A program made the position numbers and the translations under genes. Shown here one piece after another: positions 1 through 44,014 of a stretch of DNA of 64,000 bases. Each line of letters opens with the position of its first letter. The first letter of the stretch is position 1. The DNA is from Stercorarius parasiticus (taxonomy: Eukaryota; Chordata; Aves; Charadriiformes; Stercorariidae). The DNA lies in assembly GCA_013396915.1 (NCBI GenBank), contig VWZL01002040.1:95085-159084 (forward strand). Direction: 5' to 3'. The notes under the pieces are model-generated. The model was not told the origin of the DNA. It did no database searches and saw only the letters and a program-made list of their open reading frames with translations.

Positions 1-1282
1 TGATCAGCAGTTTCTCAGCACTGTCATGCCACTGCAGCTCCCCAAAATCCTGCCATGCTGCTGCTGGAACCCACACATTAAATGTTATGAATAAATCACA
101 CCAGAGAAGTGTGGTTATTATGCTTATTACCTTGGCATTAAACAGGACTATGTGATGCACGACCGATTTCAGGGACCCGCCTGCTCTGATGTTACTTGCT
201 CCTCACCAGCCTCGACTAATTGCAAGTCCACTTTGTTTCTAGGTCCCTAGATGGCTGGACTTGCTGCTGGGTTGAAGGCTCCCTGAACAGGCCCATGGGT
301 GATGTGGCCCTGCAAAGGGCCTACAGGGCCACCCAGGGAGAGAAGAGGGGGCCCAGGCCAGTGGGAGCAGTTGCATGAAGGATGGTCTCCTCTCTGCCCG
401 CTGCTGGGAGAGCCAGGGTGCCCTGCAAGCTTCACCACGACAAACACCACCTCCTTAGCCATCGCGACCTGAGGTGGTGGAAGCCTGTGGTGAAACGAAT
501 GTGCCCAGCACTGCAAGCTCCGGGGCTCAAAGGGCTGTAAGTATAAAAACCCATGTCAGCTCACCAGGCCTCCTCCAGTGCTGCCTGGCCAAATGCTCCC
601 CTCTGCCCAGGGTGCCAGGGCTCATGGGTTTGGGCTGGGGAATGGTTGTGTGGAAAGAGCCGTGCTCACCCCAACCCCCAGCCACAGCAAGAGATGGCAC
701 TGGGGCCGCTTTGTGCACATGGCAGCTTGGCCCTGGCATGCCCTGAGCTAACGAAGGTCTTTGGGCTTGGTGAGACAGCCCACTGGCTGGGAGATCAGAG
801 CTGGCACCTGGAGGGCAGCATGGGACTGTCCCGGTACTGCTCCACGCCAGAGCTCCAGCCCCAGCTGCCCGGGCTGGCAGCTGGAGGCGCTCACGCCTGC
901 CTGTGCTGGGGGAAACTCCAGCACAGCTCCAGCTCATACACAGTCAGTCACACCAGTCTGCTGGGTTCACAGGCATGCCATTGCAATGGCTGTTTGATCC
1001 TCTCAACAGTTGCCAGCCTCAACTGTCGCCCCTTAAGCAGGCTTAGGAGTAGCTGGGAGCACAGCAGCACCCTCAAATACCAGATAGACACAGCCCAACA
1101 TGCGGTGAAAGTAATCGGGGCTTTAGTCAGCGCTCATGAGTCAGTCTTCCCTGGCAGTAATTCCTGATGCCTAACACCTATCCCTTCATGAGCCCAGTGG
1201 AAGCACACAGCTCCTGACTGGAGACCACGCCACGCGGTGTCAGATCAGTTGTGGGGCACATGGGCCATGAGCTGGATCCTAC
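1..1282 (-). other. CHD6 intron, partial (3' edge of window)
   Basis: This is GC-rich intronic sequence downstream of the exon ending at 1283. Several overlapping open frames occur on both strands, but none resembles a known protein or the next expected CHD6 exon. No repeat or RNA gene was recognised. Confidence 0.85.
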
Positions 1283-33293
<32,011 letters not shown>

Positions 33294-36200
33294 CAAATCT
33301 GGGATGAATGTTATTTCTGCAAGACACAACACACAAAAAAAATCACAATAAAGAGACTGTTCACCAGTCTTAACCACTTGTTATCCTAAGGTACTCCATC
33401 CTTCCACATCACCCCTCCAAGAGGCTGAGCCAACCCCGGTGTCGCTCAGAGCAACAAAGCTGCAAGAATGAAATGCTCTCAGGGACAAGCCTGGGGACAT
33501 CTGCTCTGCTGAGCCACTTGCAGTGCCTCCTTGCAGGAGCCTGACCACACATCTCCTTGTAGCTCGGTGCTACCTGAATGCTGCCGGGCAAGACCAACCT
33601 TGCGGTCGCAGTCCCAGTATGAAGCGGCACGGCACATCCAGGACTAGTGGAGACACTCTCCACCTCCCCAGAGCCCTAAACCCATCCCAGGCACCCGAGA
33701 GACATGTCAGATGCCGACAACCCTGCAGTAGCAGAGGGAAGCAGTAAACAAACCAGCCTCTACCAAGCAACGACGACAGCATTAAGAGACATGGAGAGGA
33801 TGCAGGAGCTTGAGGCAGGCTGCAAGCCATACTATCAAGGAAGAGCTGCTCAAGGGACCAAGACGGGGCAGGCAAGGAGGGGGAAGAGCCATGCTGGCAG
33901 ACACCATCTCCCCCGTGAGCTGCAGCAGCCCTCGGAGCAGCGCTGGGGCAGGTTGCCTCCTCAGGTCTGTGCCCCCGCAGCACAGGATGATGCTGCGTGA
34001 GCAGCACCCACCTCGCAGCCCACAGGAGGAAGGGGGGCTGCAGGCAGAGGTGATTCCCAAGAAACCCCCCCACACCAGGCCTGGCCGGAGGGGCTGCAGT
34101 TGCAAGTCCAGCTCTTACCAGCACGTTAGCGCCAAAGGCAGAACTGCCTGTGCGACCAGGTCCCCACACTGTCCCCCACCGGAGGAGGGGAACAACTGGC
34201 GATGCAGCACCCTGGCAGCTCTCTGGGGCAAAAACTGTTCCCCCAGGCTCCCTGTACCTTGTGCCCAGTGGCTGTGGTCCGGCTCAGCCAGCGGCACCTT
34301 TTAGCTGGTCTCTCCCCGATGGCCACAGCTCCCTGTGGCAGGCACCACCTGAGCAGCTGTGCCTAAACACAGAGACCCAACACCCAGCACACACATGGCT
34401 GCCATGCACCCTCAGGATGGGGCTGGCTAGCAAGCTGACATGGACCTGCCCAGGCCCCATTTCTCTAGGGATGGGGCATAGGCTGGACACTGCCAGACAC
34501 AGGAGAAAGCCGGGCTCACCGCTTCCCTCCTGCCGCTGCTGTGTCGGTAGAAAGGCCAGAAGCAGCCCCGCCATGGGGTCACCATCAGAGACAGCGCCGA
34601 TCCCGGGTGGATGGGGCATTGCTGCAGCTCCCCAGGACAAATACGGTCACCAGCTGTGGCAGTCAAGGGGACACGGTGAGGTTACAGCCCCGTGCCCTCC
34701 CCACAGAAGTCCCAGCCATGGTACACACAACAGAGCTATTGGTGTTTGCCCAGAGCCCCCTGCTCCAGGCAGTGGATGCTTTTTGGGGAGGCAACCCTCC
34801 ACAGTTGTCTGCTCCCACAGTGCCAGCAACGGCGCCAAAGAGCCCAGAAGTATTTGACAAGTGTTTTAGACACAAATCCCACAAACACCTGCCTCTTTTT
34901 TCCCTCCCATACCATGCAAACTCCACTCCACAGCCTCCCTCGCTGCTGCAGCTGTCAGACTCGCCTGGCCCAAGGTCACAGCTTGCACCATCACTGGTCT
35001 GCAGGGAAGGCCCAGTGACCCCCCAGCACCCCCATCATGTCTCCTCTCCCCGGCAGGAGCACCCTGCTAGGCCCAGACCTTACCGAAACCCAGAGCCATT
35101 CCTCCCCTGACCCAGCGCCTCTCCTCCCAAAGGGGAGAGCCCAATGGGTCCTAGAGGTGGGCAGCACTCAGGCTGGTGCCAGAGGGGACCAATTCTGCAG
35201 GCTGATGCTGCTCCATGGCTCACACCCACCACACCAATGAGAAGAGGCAAAGGCTTCTAACTCTGATCCCAGCTACATGGCGCAGGCCAGACTAGTGTGG
35301 GCCAGACTAGCACCTCCCACATACAAGTCAAGCTTCGTGGCAGTAAGGCAAGGCACCCAGTGCCACCAGCTGAGTGGGGACAAGTTTGATGGCATCTCTG
35401 GATTTCTCATGATTAAGCGTGCCAGCCTCTCCTGCACTCCTCCAAACATGCCCAAGAAGGGCCCAGAGGACAAGGGGTTAAGCCAGGCTGGAAGGTGTGT
35501 GCAGCTGCAGTAATGGTGCTCTCCAGGAAGGACCAGGCAGAAATTTCACACTGAGTGGCTGCTGCAACTCAGAACAATCCTGCCAGGCTCCAGCAGAGAG
35601 CAGCCCCATCCCAAGAGTTTTCTCGGAGATGGAGATCTGGGTTCAGCTCAGCTATCACAGAGGCCTCTGGGCTGCAGGAGACTCCAAGGTGCACAGCTTA
35701 CGCCTCCTCGCCAGCAGCATGCAACCATGCCAGCCTTCACCCGCCAGCCCCAGCCTGCGCCCAGCAGGTCCTGCCAGGGCCCATCCAGTCCCTCTCGGCT
35801 CCCAGGGCAGGAGATGCCCTTGCCCTGCCTCTGCTTCCAGCCTTTCACTCACAGATTTTCTTCTGGAGTAACCCAGAAGATGGATCCTGGGCCCTCCAGC
35901 CCTTGCGGGCACTAGCATTCTCTTCCCACTCTCGGTTTTCTTTCCATCATGAAAAGGTTGTGAGCTCCCACAAGCTGCCCCTTCCCCAGAGCCCTGGCAA
36001 TCCATGGGGTCCCCTCTGTGCTCAGGGAGATCTCCCCATCACCTTCTCTCCCCAAGGACTCACTCCCTGACACTTAACTAAGTGCCCTGCTTGTCACTTG
36101 GCAGATACCGAGGGTTTTTGCAGGCTAGCCCCAGAACAGAGCTCACACAACACAAACAACTTCCAGGCCTATAGGCTGAGCCCTGGTACCCAGCGTTATG

Positions 36201-38099
36201 GCACCACGGTGCCTGTGTGTGCCGCCAGCAGCCTCTTGCCGACACAGCCATGGGGACAGCACCAGGACAGGGTGCAGCAGCACTGTCTTCTCCCACGGCA
36301 GGAGAGCAGGATGTTGGCAGCTTTCATCCGCATTCCTCCAGGAGCCACTGCATGTCACCGCCGCGGCCCTGGCCACCTCCAGAGACAGCCCAGAGAGAGA
36401 CTACAAGAGCATCTGAAACCCTCTGCCCCCACCGCAGCAGAGCCAGGGCCCCACAGGGAGCACGCAGGCGGTTTCACTGAGACCCAAGAGATGTCAGGGA
36501 AGGAGAAAGGCTCAGACATCTGCAAGGCAGCAGTTCATCACCACTTCTGGCAAGTAAAAGCCAAGATAAATACCTTGCTACAAGCTCCTCAGCACAGGGT
36601 TAGCCCAGGCTGGGAGTCTCTTATCGCATGGCCTACAAAAGCACGCTGCTGTCACTCAGATCTGGGTTTTCAGGGCCTTTTTTTGTTAAAATAAAACAAA
36701 CATCACACATTGTGGATCACACACATTTAGTGGCCTAGGTCCCATCATGCTCACCACCTTCTGTTCGGTGGTAACACAGGCAGTTGCCAGCAGCTGAACA
36801 AGAGGGCCGAAGGATGCCAGGAAGCTTGGTGCCACAGCAAGCAAGTGGTCCAACCCTGCCCCCTCTCCAGAGCCCAGGCAAGGGCTGCTGGACCCCGCTG
36901 CCATCAGCCTTGGTGACTCAGTCCCACAGCCCTGGCCTCTGCTCCCACCCACTGCTGTTTTGGCACCACCCCGCTGTTACTTCACAAGCACCGAATACTC
37001 GGGCTAGGGTAGGATTCAGAGCATGGTCCAGCAGGACGACGCCTGCAGGCAGGGAAGGGCAGCCAGTGCTACCAGCAAGCCGCTTTAGACCAGCCAGGGA
37101 GGGGTCTTCCACAGCACCTGCTCTGTTCCTGGCAGGAGGAAGCTAATGCGCCATGTCTCCCCTCCTCTAGGCAGCAAGGGCTGTCCACAGCCACAAACAG
37201 AGCCACTCTCATCCTTAGCAGGGCAAGTGCCCGGGGGTCCTCACCGCAGGCCACAGCCAGCAAGGGACAGGCAGAAACAGAGCAGGTAGACCCTTCTCTC
37301 ACCCAGCTCCCTCCCGAAGAGCCAGGAGGAAAGATCTACAGGCCTTCCTTCTGTCTGTCCCCAGATACAGCAGCTTGAACGTGCCAAGCTCAACACAGGC
37401 ATCACCCACTCTGTTCACGTCCCATCGCTGGCAAAGCCCAGCTGTTTAGCACAGCGAGAAGTGCCAAGGCCAGGACAGCCCCATGGCAGGGCAGTCCCAT
37501 GCTCAGCAGTGGTCCCAAACCACCAGCAAACAGGTCTCCTCTATGCTCCATCCTCACACAACAGTACACCCATGTACTTCCGTAGCACTGAAGTCAGCGT
37601 GTGCATCTGTCTTGATAAAACAAGACTGGGATACCAGTTAGACCCAGGAGACAGCTTAACAGAGATACCTACTCTGACCATGTGCAAAGTCATTCGAGTG
37701 CAAGGAGAGGCCCAGCAAAGTCCTTGCAGGTGTCAGGAGAGAGCGCTTGGTCTCCTGCCCACACACAGAGCTAGCCACAGTGAGAGGCTGCCCCGTGAGG
37801 AAGGCTGTGTTGAACTCTGTGCTGGCCAGGGACCAGAGTCACTGCAGCCAGTTGTGAATCCAGACACCAGGGAACCCAGGGCATTTAACACATTGCGTTG
37901 TTCATAATCCTGTGGAGCAAGCATGTCCTGCCATCACCTCTTAGGGGACAAGCCAGAGAGGAGGAAAGGGACACATTCATGTCTGCACAGTGCTGTGGTC
38001 TGCTTTTGCCTGCTGCATCCAGAGCATCTTGCCTGGCCTCAGAGCCAGGAACTAGTCCAGCATCCTGAAGGGAAACACGCCACCTGCTAGGGAGCACCA

Positions 38100-38390
38100 C
38101 CACACTGGCATGCAGATATATACATTGAGAACCCCATTTAACTAGCCATTTCCATGCTAATTAAGTATTTGCAGATTAAAGAGAAACTCTAATCTCAAAT
38201 GAAACAGCCCAATTTTCTAAATGAGCTTATGGTTTTCATATGGAGATCAACATGTTCCCACTAGCACATCATGCAAGTGCTCCAGGCTGCTAGATTCAGC
38301 TTTATTGCCACTGTCACAAGTGGGGAGTTTTTATTCTCCATGCTCAAGTTTTTATGCTTTTTTAACCCAAGATAATTGATGCACGTCCCA
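38100..38390. promoter_or_regulatory. Candidate conserved non-coding element
   Basis: An AT-rich stretch with dense homeodomain-like sites (gctaattaag, cagattaaag, gataattgatg) and no open frame or transposon similarity. It lies about 5 kb upstream of the start-codon exon within the presumed first intron. The call is based on composition and motifs only. Confidence 0.3.
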
Positions 38391-38395
38391 CACCA

Positions 38396-39433
38396 GTGCA
38401 GTCACCAGTGCTTTCAGCTGCCACAGCCAAAGGCAAGTCCTCCTTCATGAGATCACGGTACTACCTCCTCCAAAAGCCCCCGGCGCCAGGCACTGCACGC
38501 AAGCGGCGAGCACACCACCATGCCACAGCGCGCTGGCAGGCTGACCACGCACTCGGGAGCTGTCTTCTTGCATTTCAAGAGACAAGGAAAGCAGTGCTGA
38601 AAGCTGTTTTGTCCCTCTACGTGAGCAGACCAACTCACTGTGGCACGGCCTCTACAAAGCATCTGCTGCTAGCAATGACGTTTTCAGTTACACAATTTGG
38701 GGCACATCTGGTTACTATCCTCCTCTCTTGGATTTATTTTTATTGTTCTGAAAGCGCAAGACATCCCTACACCAGATTGAGTCCACATCATGCCAGTATT
38801 TCCTGTCGCTTCTGCCTGGGCTCCTCCAGGAGTTGCAGCATCTGTGCACAAGCCAAAAGCTTTATCAGAAATTCCACATCTGTGCCAACACCAACCCAAG
38901 ACAAAGCAGTGACAATGTGCTCCTTCCCCTTCTACCAGCCCTCCCACAAGAGCAGCCAAGCTCTCCTCTGCAGCTGGAGGACTGATTTTCCCAGTTCAGA
39001 GGCTGAGGCTGGCTTACATGCAGCTCACGTGCTCCCAGAATCCCGTGGACATGCACTGCACTCCCACCATGCAGCCCAACACCAGTCCTGCAAGCAAAAC
39101 CACATACAAGCGCTCTGTGAAAGCAACCACAGCTCACTGCGGGGAATGGTCATCTATCTCATTTGTACACACAGCTCCATCAGCGCATGTCCACGCAGAG
39201 TGGTTCACATCTGCTTTCCCTCAGAAATGGGAGATCTTCTCAAGACGAACTTCAGGTGGAGGAGAAAAAGGGGCATTGAAAATGAGCTGAGAGCAAAGCA
39301 AGGAGAAGCCACAGTGACCCAGACTAGTCAACCTGTAAAGAGACAGATCTTCTACAGGGCTAGAGGAGAACTTGTAACATGCGCTTCGGAAACATACCAG
39401 CCAAGTTTGGGAGAGAATGAAGGAAAAGAATAA
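38396..39433 (+). other. Isolated 345-codon open frame of unknown status, antisense to CHD6
   Basis: The frame runs from ATG at 38396 to a stop at 39433. The conceptual product is rich in Ser, His, Cys and Lys, has one hydrophobic stretch (about residues 92-112, containing ILLSWIYFY) and matches no family I recognise. There is no obvious upstream promoter, no splice context and no conserved motif. A frame this long is uncommon by chance at near 50% GC, but with many frames examined a chance frame remains the most likely explanation. Confidence 0.15.
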
Positions 39434-42430
39434 AGCTCTACAGTGGTAATAGGGATATACCCAAAGGCACGTGTGAGCTAGTCCATCTTGGCCTGGATTA
39501 GTCACAGCTTGCAGGGCATCAAAGCTGAAACCTATGAAGTGCAGAGCCTTGGCCGTGGTGTGCTGCCCAGTACCCATGTAGCACATTAACTCATTAATGT
39601 TAGCGGAGACAAAGGAAAACAACATCTTGAGACCACAGCAGTCAGGAGAAGCTGTGTGCTAGCACTGCCTTAAAGCACTATCACAGACAGTCACGAGGAG
39701 CCCCACAGGCCGCCTAGGACAAAGCCATCACAGATGGGCCGCTGCTGAGGATGCTTTTCAAGACCATACCTGATGGAAAGACAGACTGTCATTGCCTACG
39801 TCCTGTTGCATGTCAGAAGGAGAGGAGGGTTCTGGCACAAAAGCCGGAGTGCCTTTCCAAACTTTCCACCATACAACATGTCTCCACACCAAAGCATCCA
39901 GTTTCTTGCTTGCTCAACACCATCTGCTGAAAACCTAGCCCCAAGCAAACAAAATGCACGCTTGTGCACTCACTCTCAAGTGCAATCTCTGACTGATGCA
40001 TGAGCTGGGCAACATAATGAGAGCACCAAGGATTCCATTTGTACATACAGCTGCTACACCACCATTAGTCTAAGAAACACGCACTCCTGCACCCGGCCTG
40101 CAGAGAGCCACCAAGGAGAATGAGAAGCACCTAGACAAAGAAGAGCCAGGAAATGTTCTGGAGCAGCAGGTACACCCTTCTGTACACGGTGGGAGCAGGT
40201 ACCAAGTCTACAGTAGCTAGATTCATCCCTGAGCACAGCAGAAAAGGTACTAATGCAAACCCCAAGTGCAGGATCCTGGCAAGCGAGACTCACGGCTGGT
40301 AGGACTAGCTTGCTCAAGAGAGCCAGCCACACCAGCTCCTTAGGGTCCCACTCTTCCCAGCTGCCTGCAGTACCTTCCTGTGACTGTTCTGGGCACCCCA
40401 CAGGTCCCTCTCATCACCCCATGGTAGAGTGCACTTCTGCAAACACCATGGTGACCTGAGGGTGTGGAGGGCACCCTCTGCACAGTCTCTCACATGCCAA
40501 GGCAAGGATTTTACAGCTCCACAGGCAACACATCCTTCCTGGCTCGTAAAAACCTCTGAAGCATGGAAATGAAGCGGTAGGTGCTCAGACAATACATTGA
40601 CAGGATCAAACCACCTCGGAGACGCAAATTCACATGGGCTGCAGTTCTCCCTGCACCTTCCTCCACTGTTTTAAACCACCACCTTCCCTCGAAATTCGCT
40701 GCCCAGCTGATGCTCCAGCGTGGGTTCACATTCCTTCTCCCCAGACGTCTTCCAACAGCCAAGCTATGGCACCATTCAACATCAAAGCTTCTGTCGGGGC
40801 CGTCCATATATCACACAGCATGTCCCTGCTCTTCCGTGCTATGGAGAGCCTCCTCTCCCAGCTCCTGTGAGGGCCAGTGCTTGGCTTTCTGCACCTATCT
40901 TGCTTCTCTCTTCCTATTATTTTATATTATATTTATATCCTGTATAGGGGGCTAAAAAGAGCAGGCAGGCAGCCCCACACTGGAAAACTAGGAGGAATGC
41001 CACACGCGGCTGGACCCCAGCTCTCTGCCGCTGCTCTGCATGCCTGGGGCTGTGCTTTGAGGAAGGCCAGCCTGGAGTCAGAGAGGACTGAAGCTGAAAA
41101 TAATACGGCACTCACACTTTCTGCACTCAACTCCCAGGAAAATCCAAGACTAAACTCTGCTTGGGGTGATCAGCAATTTCACAGCACATCCAATGATTGC
41201 AGGAGCTGGCATGACTGAGACCAAATGGGGCAAATTCAGGAGGCTGGGGAAGTCTGGGAGAATTCTGTGCCAGACAGTTTTGGCAAGGAAGAGCTCCTCT
41301 CCAGATCTGTCTGTCCAGCACAGGGGACGCTGGGACCCTGCCCGGCGTGCCAGCGGCACATCGCTTCAGAGCACATTGCCCAGAGGAGGTCATCAGCCAG
41401 TCCCTAGCATCCAGCCCCACCAAGAACAGCTTCCAGCCTTTTTTTTCCAACCATGCTGAGCCATCCCCCAGCAAGAAAGTACCCCCAGCTCTTTTACTGA
41501 GCTTCCAGAAGCGCATCCCCGGCCACGCTGACTGCGCAGAGCAGGGGCCAGCCCAGGAGAACATATCACAGCCCCTCTGCGAGTTGGGCACACCTGGAGG
41601 AGCTACTGCAATGTCAGGCTGACCCAGCAAACTTTGTTCTCAGGCTCACATCCACCCAAAGAGCTGAATGTGTCCTAAATACCACTGTTGCCATCCAATC
41701 CGAGAAGTCCTCAGGCCAACAGCAGGGCTGGGTGACAGGCATCTGTGGCAGAACCCTCTGAGTGCGTCCCAGTGTCCCCACGGGCACCCGCCCACGGCAT
41801 CTCCTGCACAGCCATTGTGATGGCATGTGAGGTCTGTAGAGAAACCCTGAAACACCGCTGCAACCGCGAGGCTATAAGAAACATTGCAAGTCTCAGTGCT
41901 GGAAGCAGGAAATCTAGAAGACAAATTGCCACAGGACACCAAAGAATTCCTAGTATGTTGTTTGCAAAAATAGTTACAATGCTAGCTTGCCTGCAACTGG
42001 TACACAGCGCTAAAACAAGCAGCTCTTCAGGGTCCCCCTTTACCCACCAAATAGATCTCAGATAACCTCAGACATATCTCATAGCAGTCTCAAAGTCATG
42101 ACGCAAAGAAGTCCCCCAATTTAACAGGAGAAGCATATTTTTGGCCAGGTTTTGAAACTTTAAAGACAACAAAGTCTCAAATGATGTTCTCTAATATTAA
42201 TTTCATTCACATACTGCATAGCTAGTGGTTTGTAACCACAGCAAGCAGCATTGTTCTGCTGCTTCAGTCTGTCCGGGAAGACGCTTGCTGCAACACACAC
42301 CTCCTAGCCTGCAGGCTAAGGGCAACCAGGAGGGAAATCCTGATGCAGCAGCTAGGGGTGCACGAAGCTCCCCGACAGATACTAACCATGTGTCAGCACC
42401 CATAACCTTGCTTCCAAAACTGATGGTGCT

Positions 42431-42510
42431 TACTGCAGAAGAATACTGCAGAAGAATAAATAACTTCTCATAAGTAATAAGTACTGCAGAAGAATAAATA
42501 ATTTCTAATA
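42431..42510. repeat. Short direct repeats (tactgcagaagaa, three copies)
   Basis: The 13-mer tactgcagaagaa is present at 42431-42443 and 42444-42456 in tandem, and again at 42482-42494. The second and third copies are each followed by taaataacttct or taaataatttct, so a unit of about 38 bp is itself duplicated. This looks like local slippage or duplication and has no recognised function. Confidence 0.85.
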
Positions 42511-44014
42511 CTCATCACCTTGTGTGACAGCAACAGTGAACTCCGCGTGAAGTTTGCTCATACATCAAGCTCATGTTGGGAACCACAGGTCTTCAGACAG
42601 CACGGAGGAGCCTGCGCACATGGGAACGTGCTCTGCAGGAGCGGGCCCCACCATGGGAAGTCCAGCACCGAGGACTGCTAACGGGGCACTGCTGGAGCAG
42701 GCAACAGCTCACAGTCCAGGATACTGTGTGCTCCTTCCATAACCCAGCCCAGGTTTCGGGGGTGCACCAACCCAGGACCCTGCCCAGGCCAGCTGTTAGC
42801 TCCAAGAATAGCTCACATCAGCTGCAGAGGATCAAATAATTGCCCCAGAGATGGGGAGCACCAACCATTTTCAGCTTTCCAGGAGCATTGATGGGCTGGG
42901 TGAGAGCAATCCCAGGGGAAGCAGAGTGTTAGCCACCCAGCCTGGCAGGAGGAAGAGCTTGCAGCTTGTTACATTCTTCCAAGGTCTTGTTTTTCCCAAG
43001 AAAAGGAAAGGGGTTCAAAGAGGTTTTAAACCTCAGAGTTGCTTTTTTGAAAAAATTTCCCAGACTCAGAGGCTGCAGTTTCACACCAGGAAAATATAAA
43101 ATATGCAGATTTTCCACCAGAGGCACAATCCTGACATCTCCCACCTACCCTCCCAGAGCAGCAGAGAGCGGCTCCTCCACAGGCTGCTGACACGCAGCAC
43201 TGCTGGCCACGCTATGAGGGGCAGCCAGGGTCAGAGCTGGGCAGTGCTGGTACCCCTCACCACAGGCACTCCAGAACCTGTGCTTGGCTCCTTTTCTGTG
43301 AAATCTTTGCAGATCACCTTTAAAAAGCCACACGAGAGTCCTAAAACTACTTTACAGGCTGCAAAATTAGTTGTGCCCATAAAGAAGTTCTTTATGACAG
43401 TGTGCGATGCCAACTCCAGAGCACTACTGCTTCCGGGCCTGGGCAGCAGCAGGAGCATCTGCTCCCCACCCCACAGACCAGCACCTCTCCCCCGGCCCCA
43501 GGAACCTGCGCTCTGTGGTGCTGATGGGCCTCAGCTGCATTTCAATCACACCACCTCACGTCTCAAGAGGATATTTAAAGGACACCGATGGAAGCACCGA
43601 AATGCTTGAAAATGCTAGAGTGAAGGTTGCACAAACACTATTAATTAAACTTCTGTAGATGGCTGTTCCACAGGAAAAGCCTTGCCCACCAATGCTGCAT
43701 GCTAACAGCAGTGCCAGAATCCAAATTCTAAGCCTGAATCCAAAACTGGGAAGGAGCAGCCTGTCTATGCTAGCATCCGCATCCTTCATCAGCCCTGCAG
43801 ACAGGAGAAGGCTCAGCTGCTATGCCACCCCCTGAGAGTGAACGAGGAGAGGGGGAAAAGGGAAGCGAGTTAATGTTGCACAATCCCTGTCCTACCGCTC
43901 GACTTTGAAACAGCAGTTTTCTGACTTTAAAAAAAAATAATAATCCAGAAATTTGCACACAAAATTTTAAGGTACCAGGAAGGGAACCCCAGTGAACCTC
44001 AACTCCGCTCTGTG

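Larger units (their letters stand above)
33317..44014 (-). other. Presumed first intron of CHD6 (5'UTR intron), proximal part
   Basis: Sequence upstream of the start-codon exon. I saw no convincing additional exon. It contains an AT-rich candidate element at 38100-38390, an isolated 345-codon antisense open frame at 38396-39433 and a short direct-repeat cluster at 42431-42510. Most of the remainder is unique, moderately GC-rich sequence without recognised features. Confidence 0.7.

Noticed and set aside
553..1167. Plus-strand 204-codon open frame, and other frames in positions 1-1282, as the next CHD6 exon or another gene
   Set aside because: The expected downstream CHD6 segment (beginning ESLVIDRPRVRKQ in the family) is absent on either strand, and the frames show no recognisable domain.
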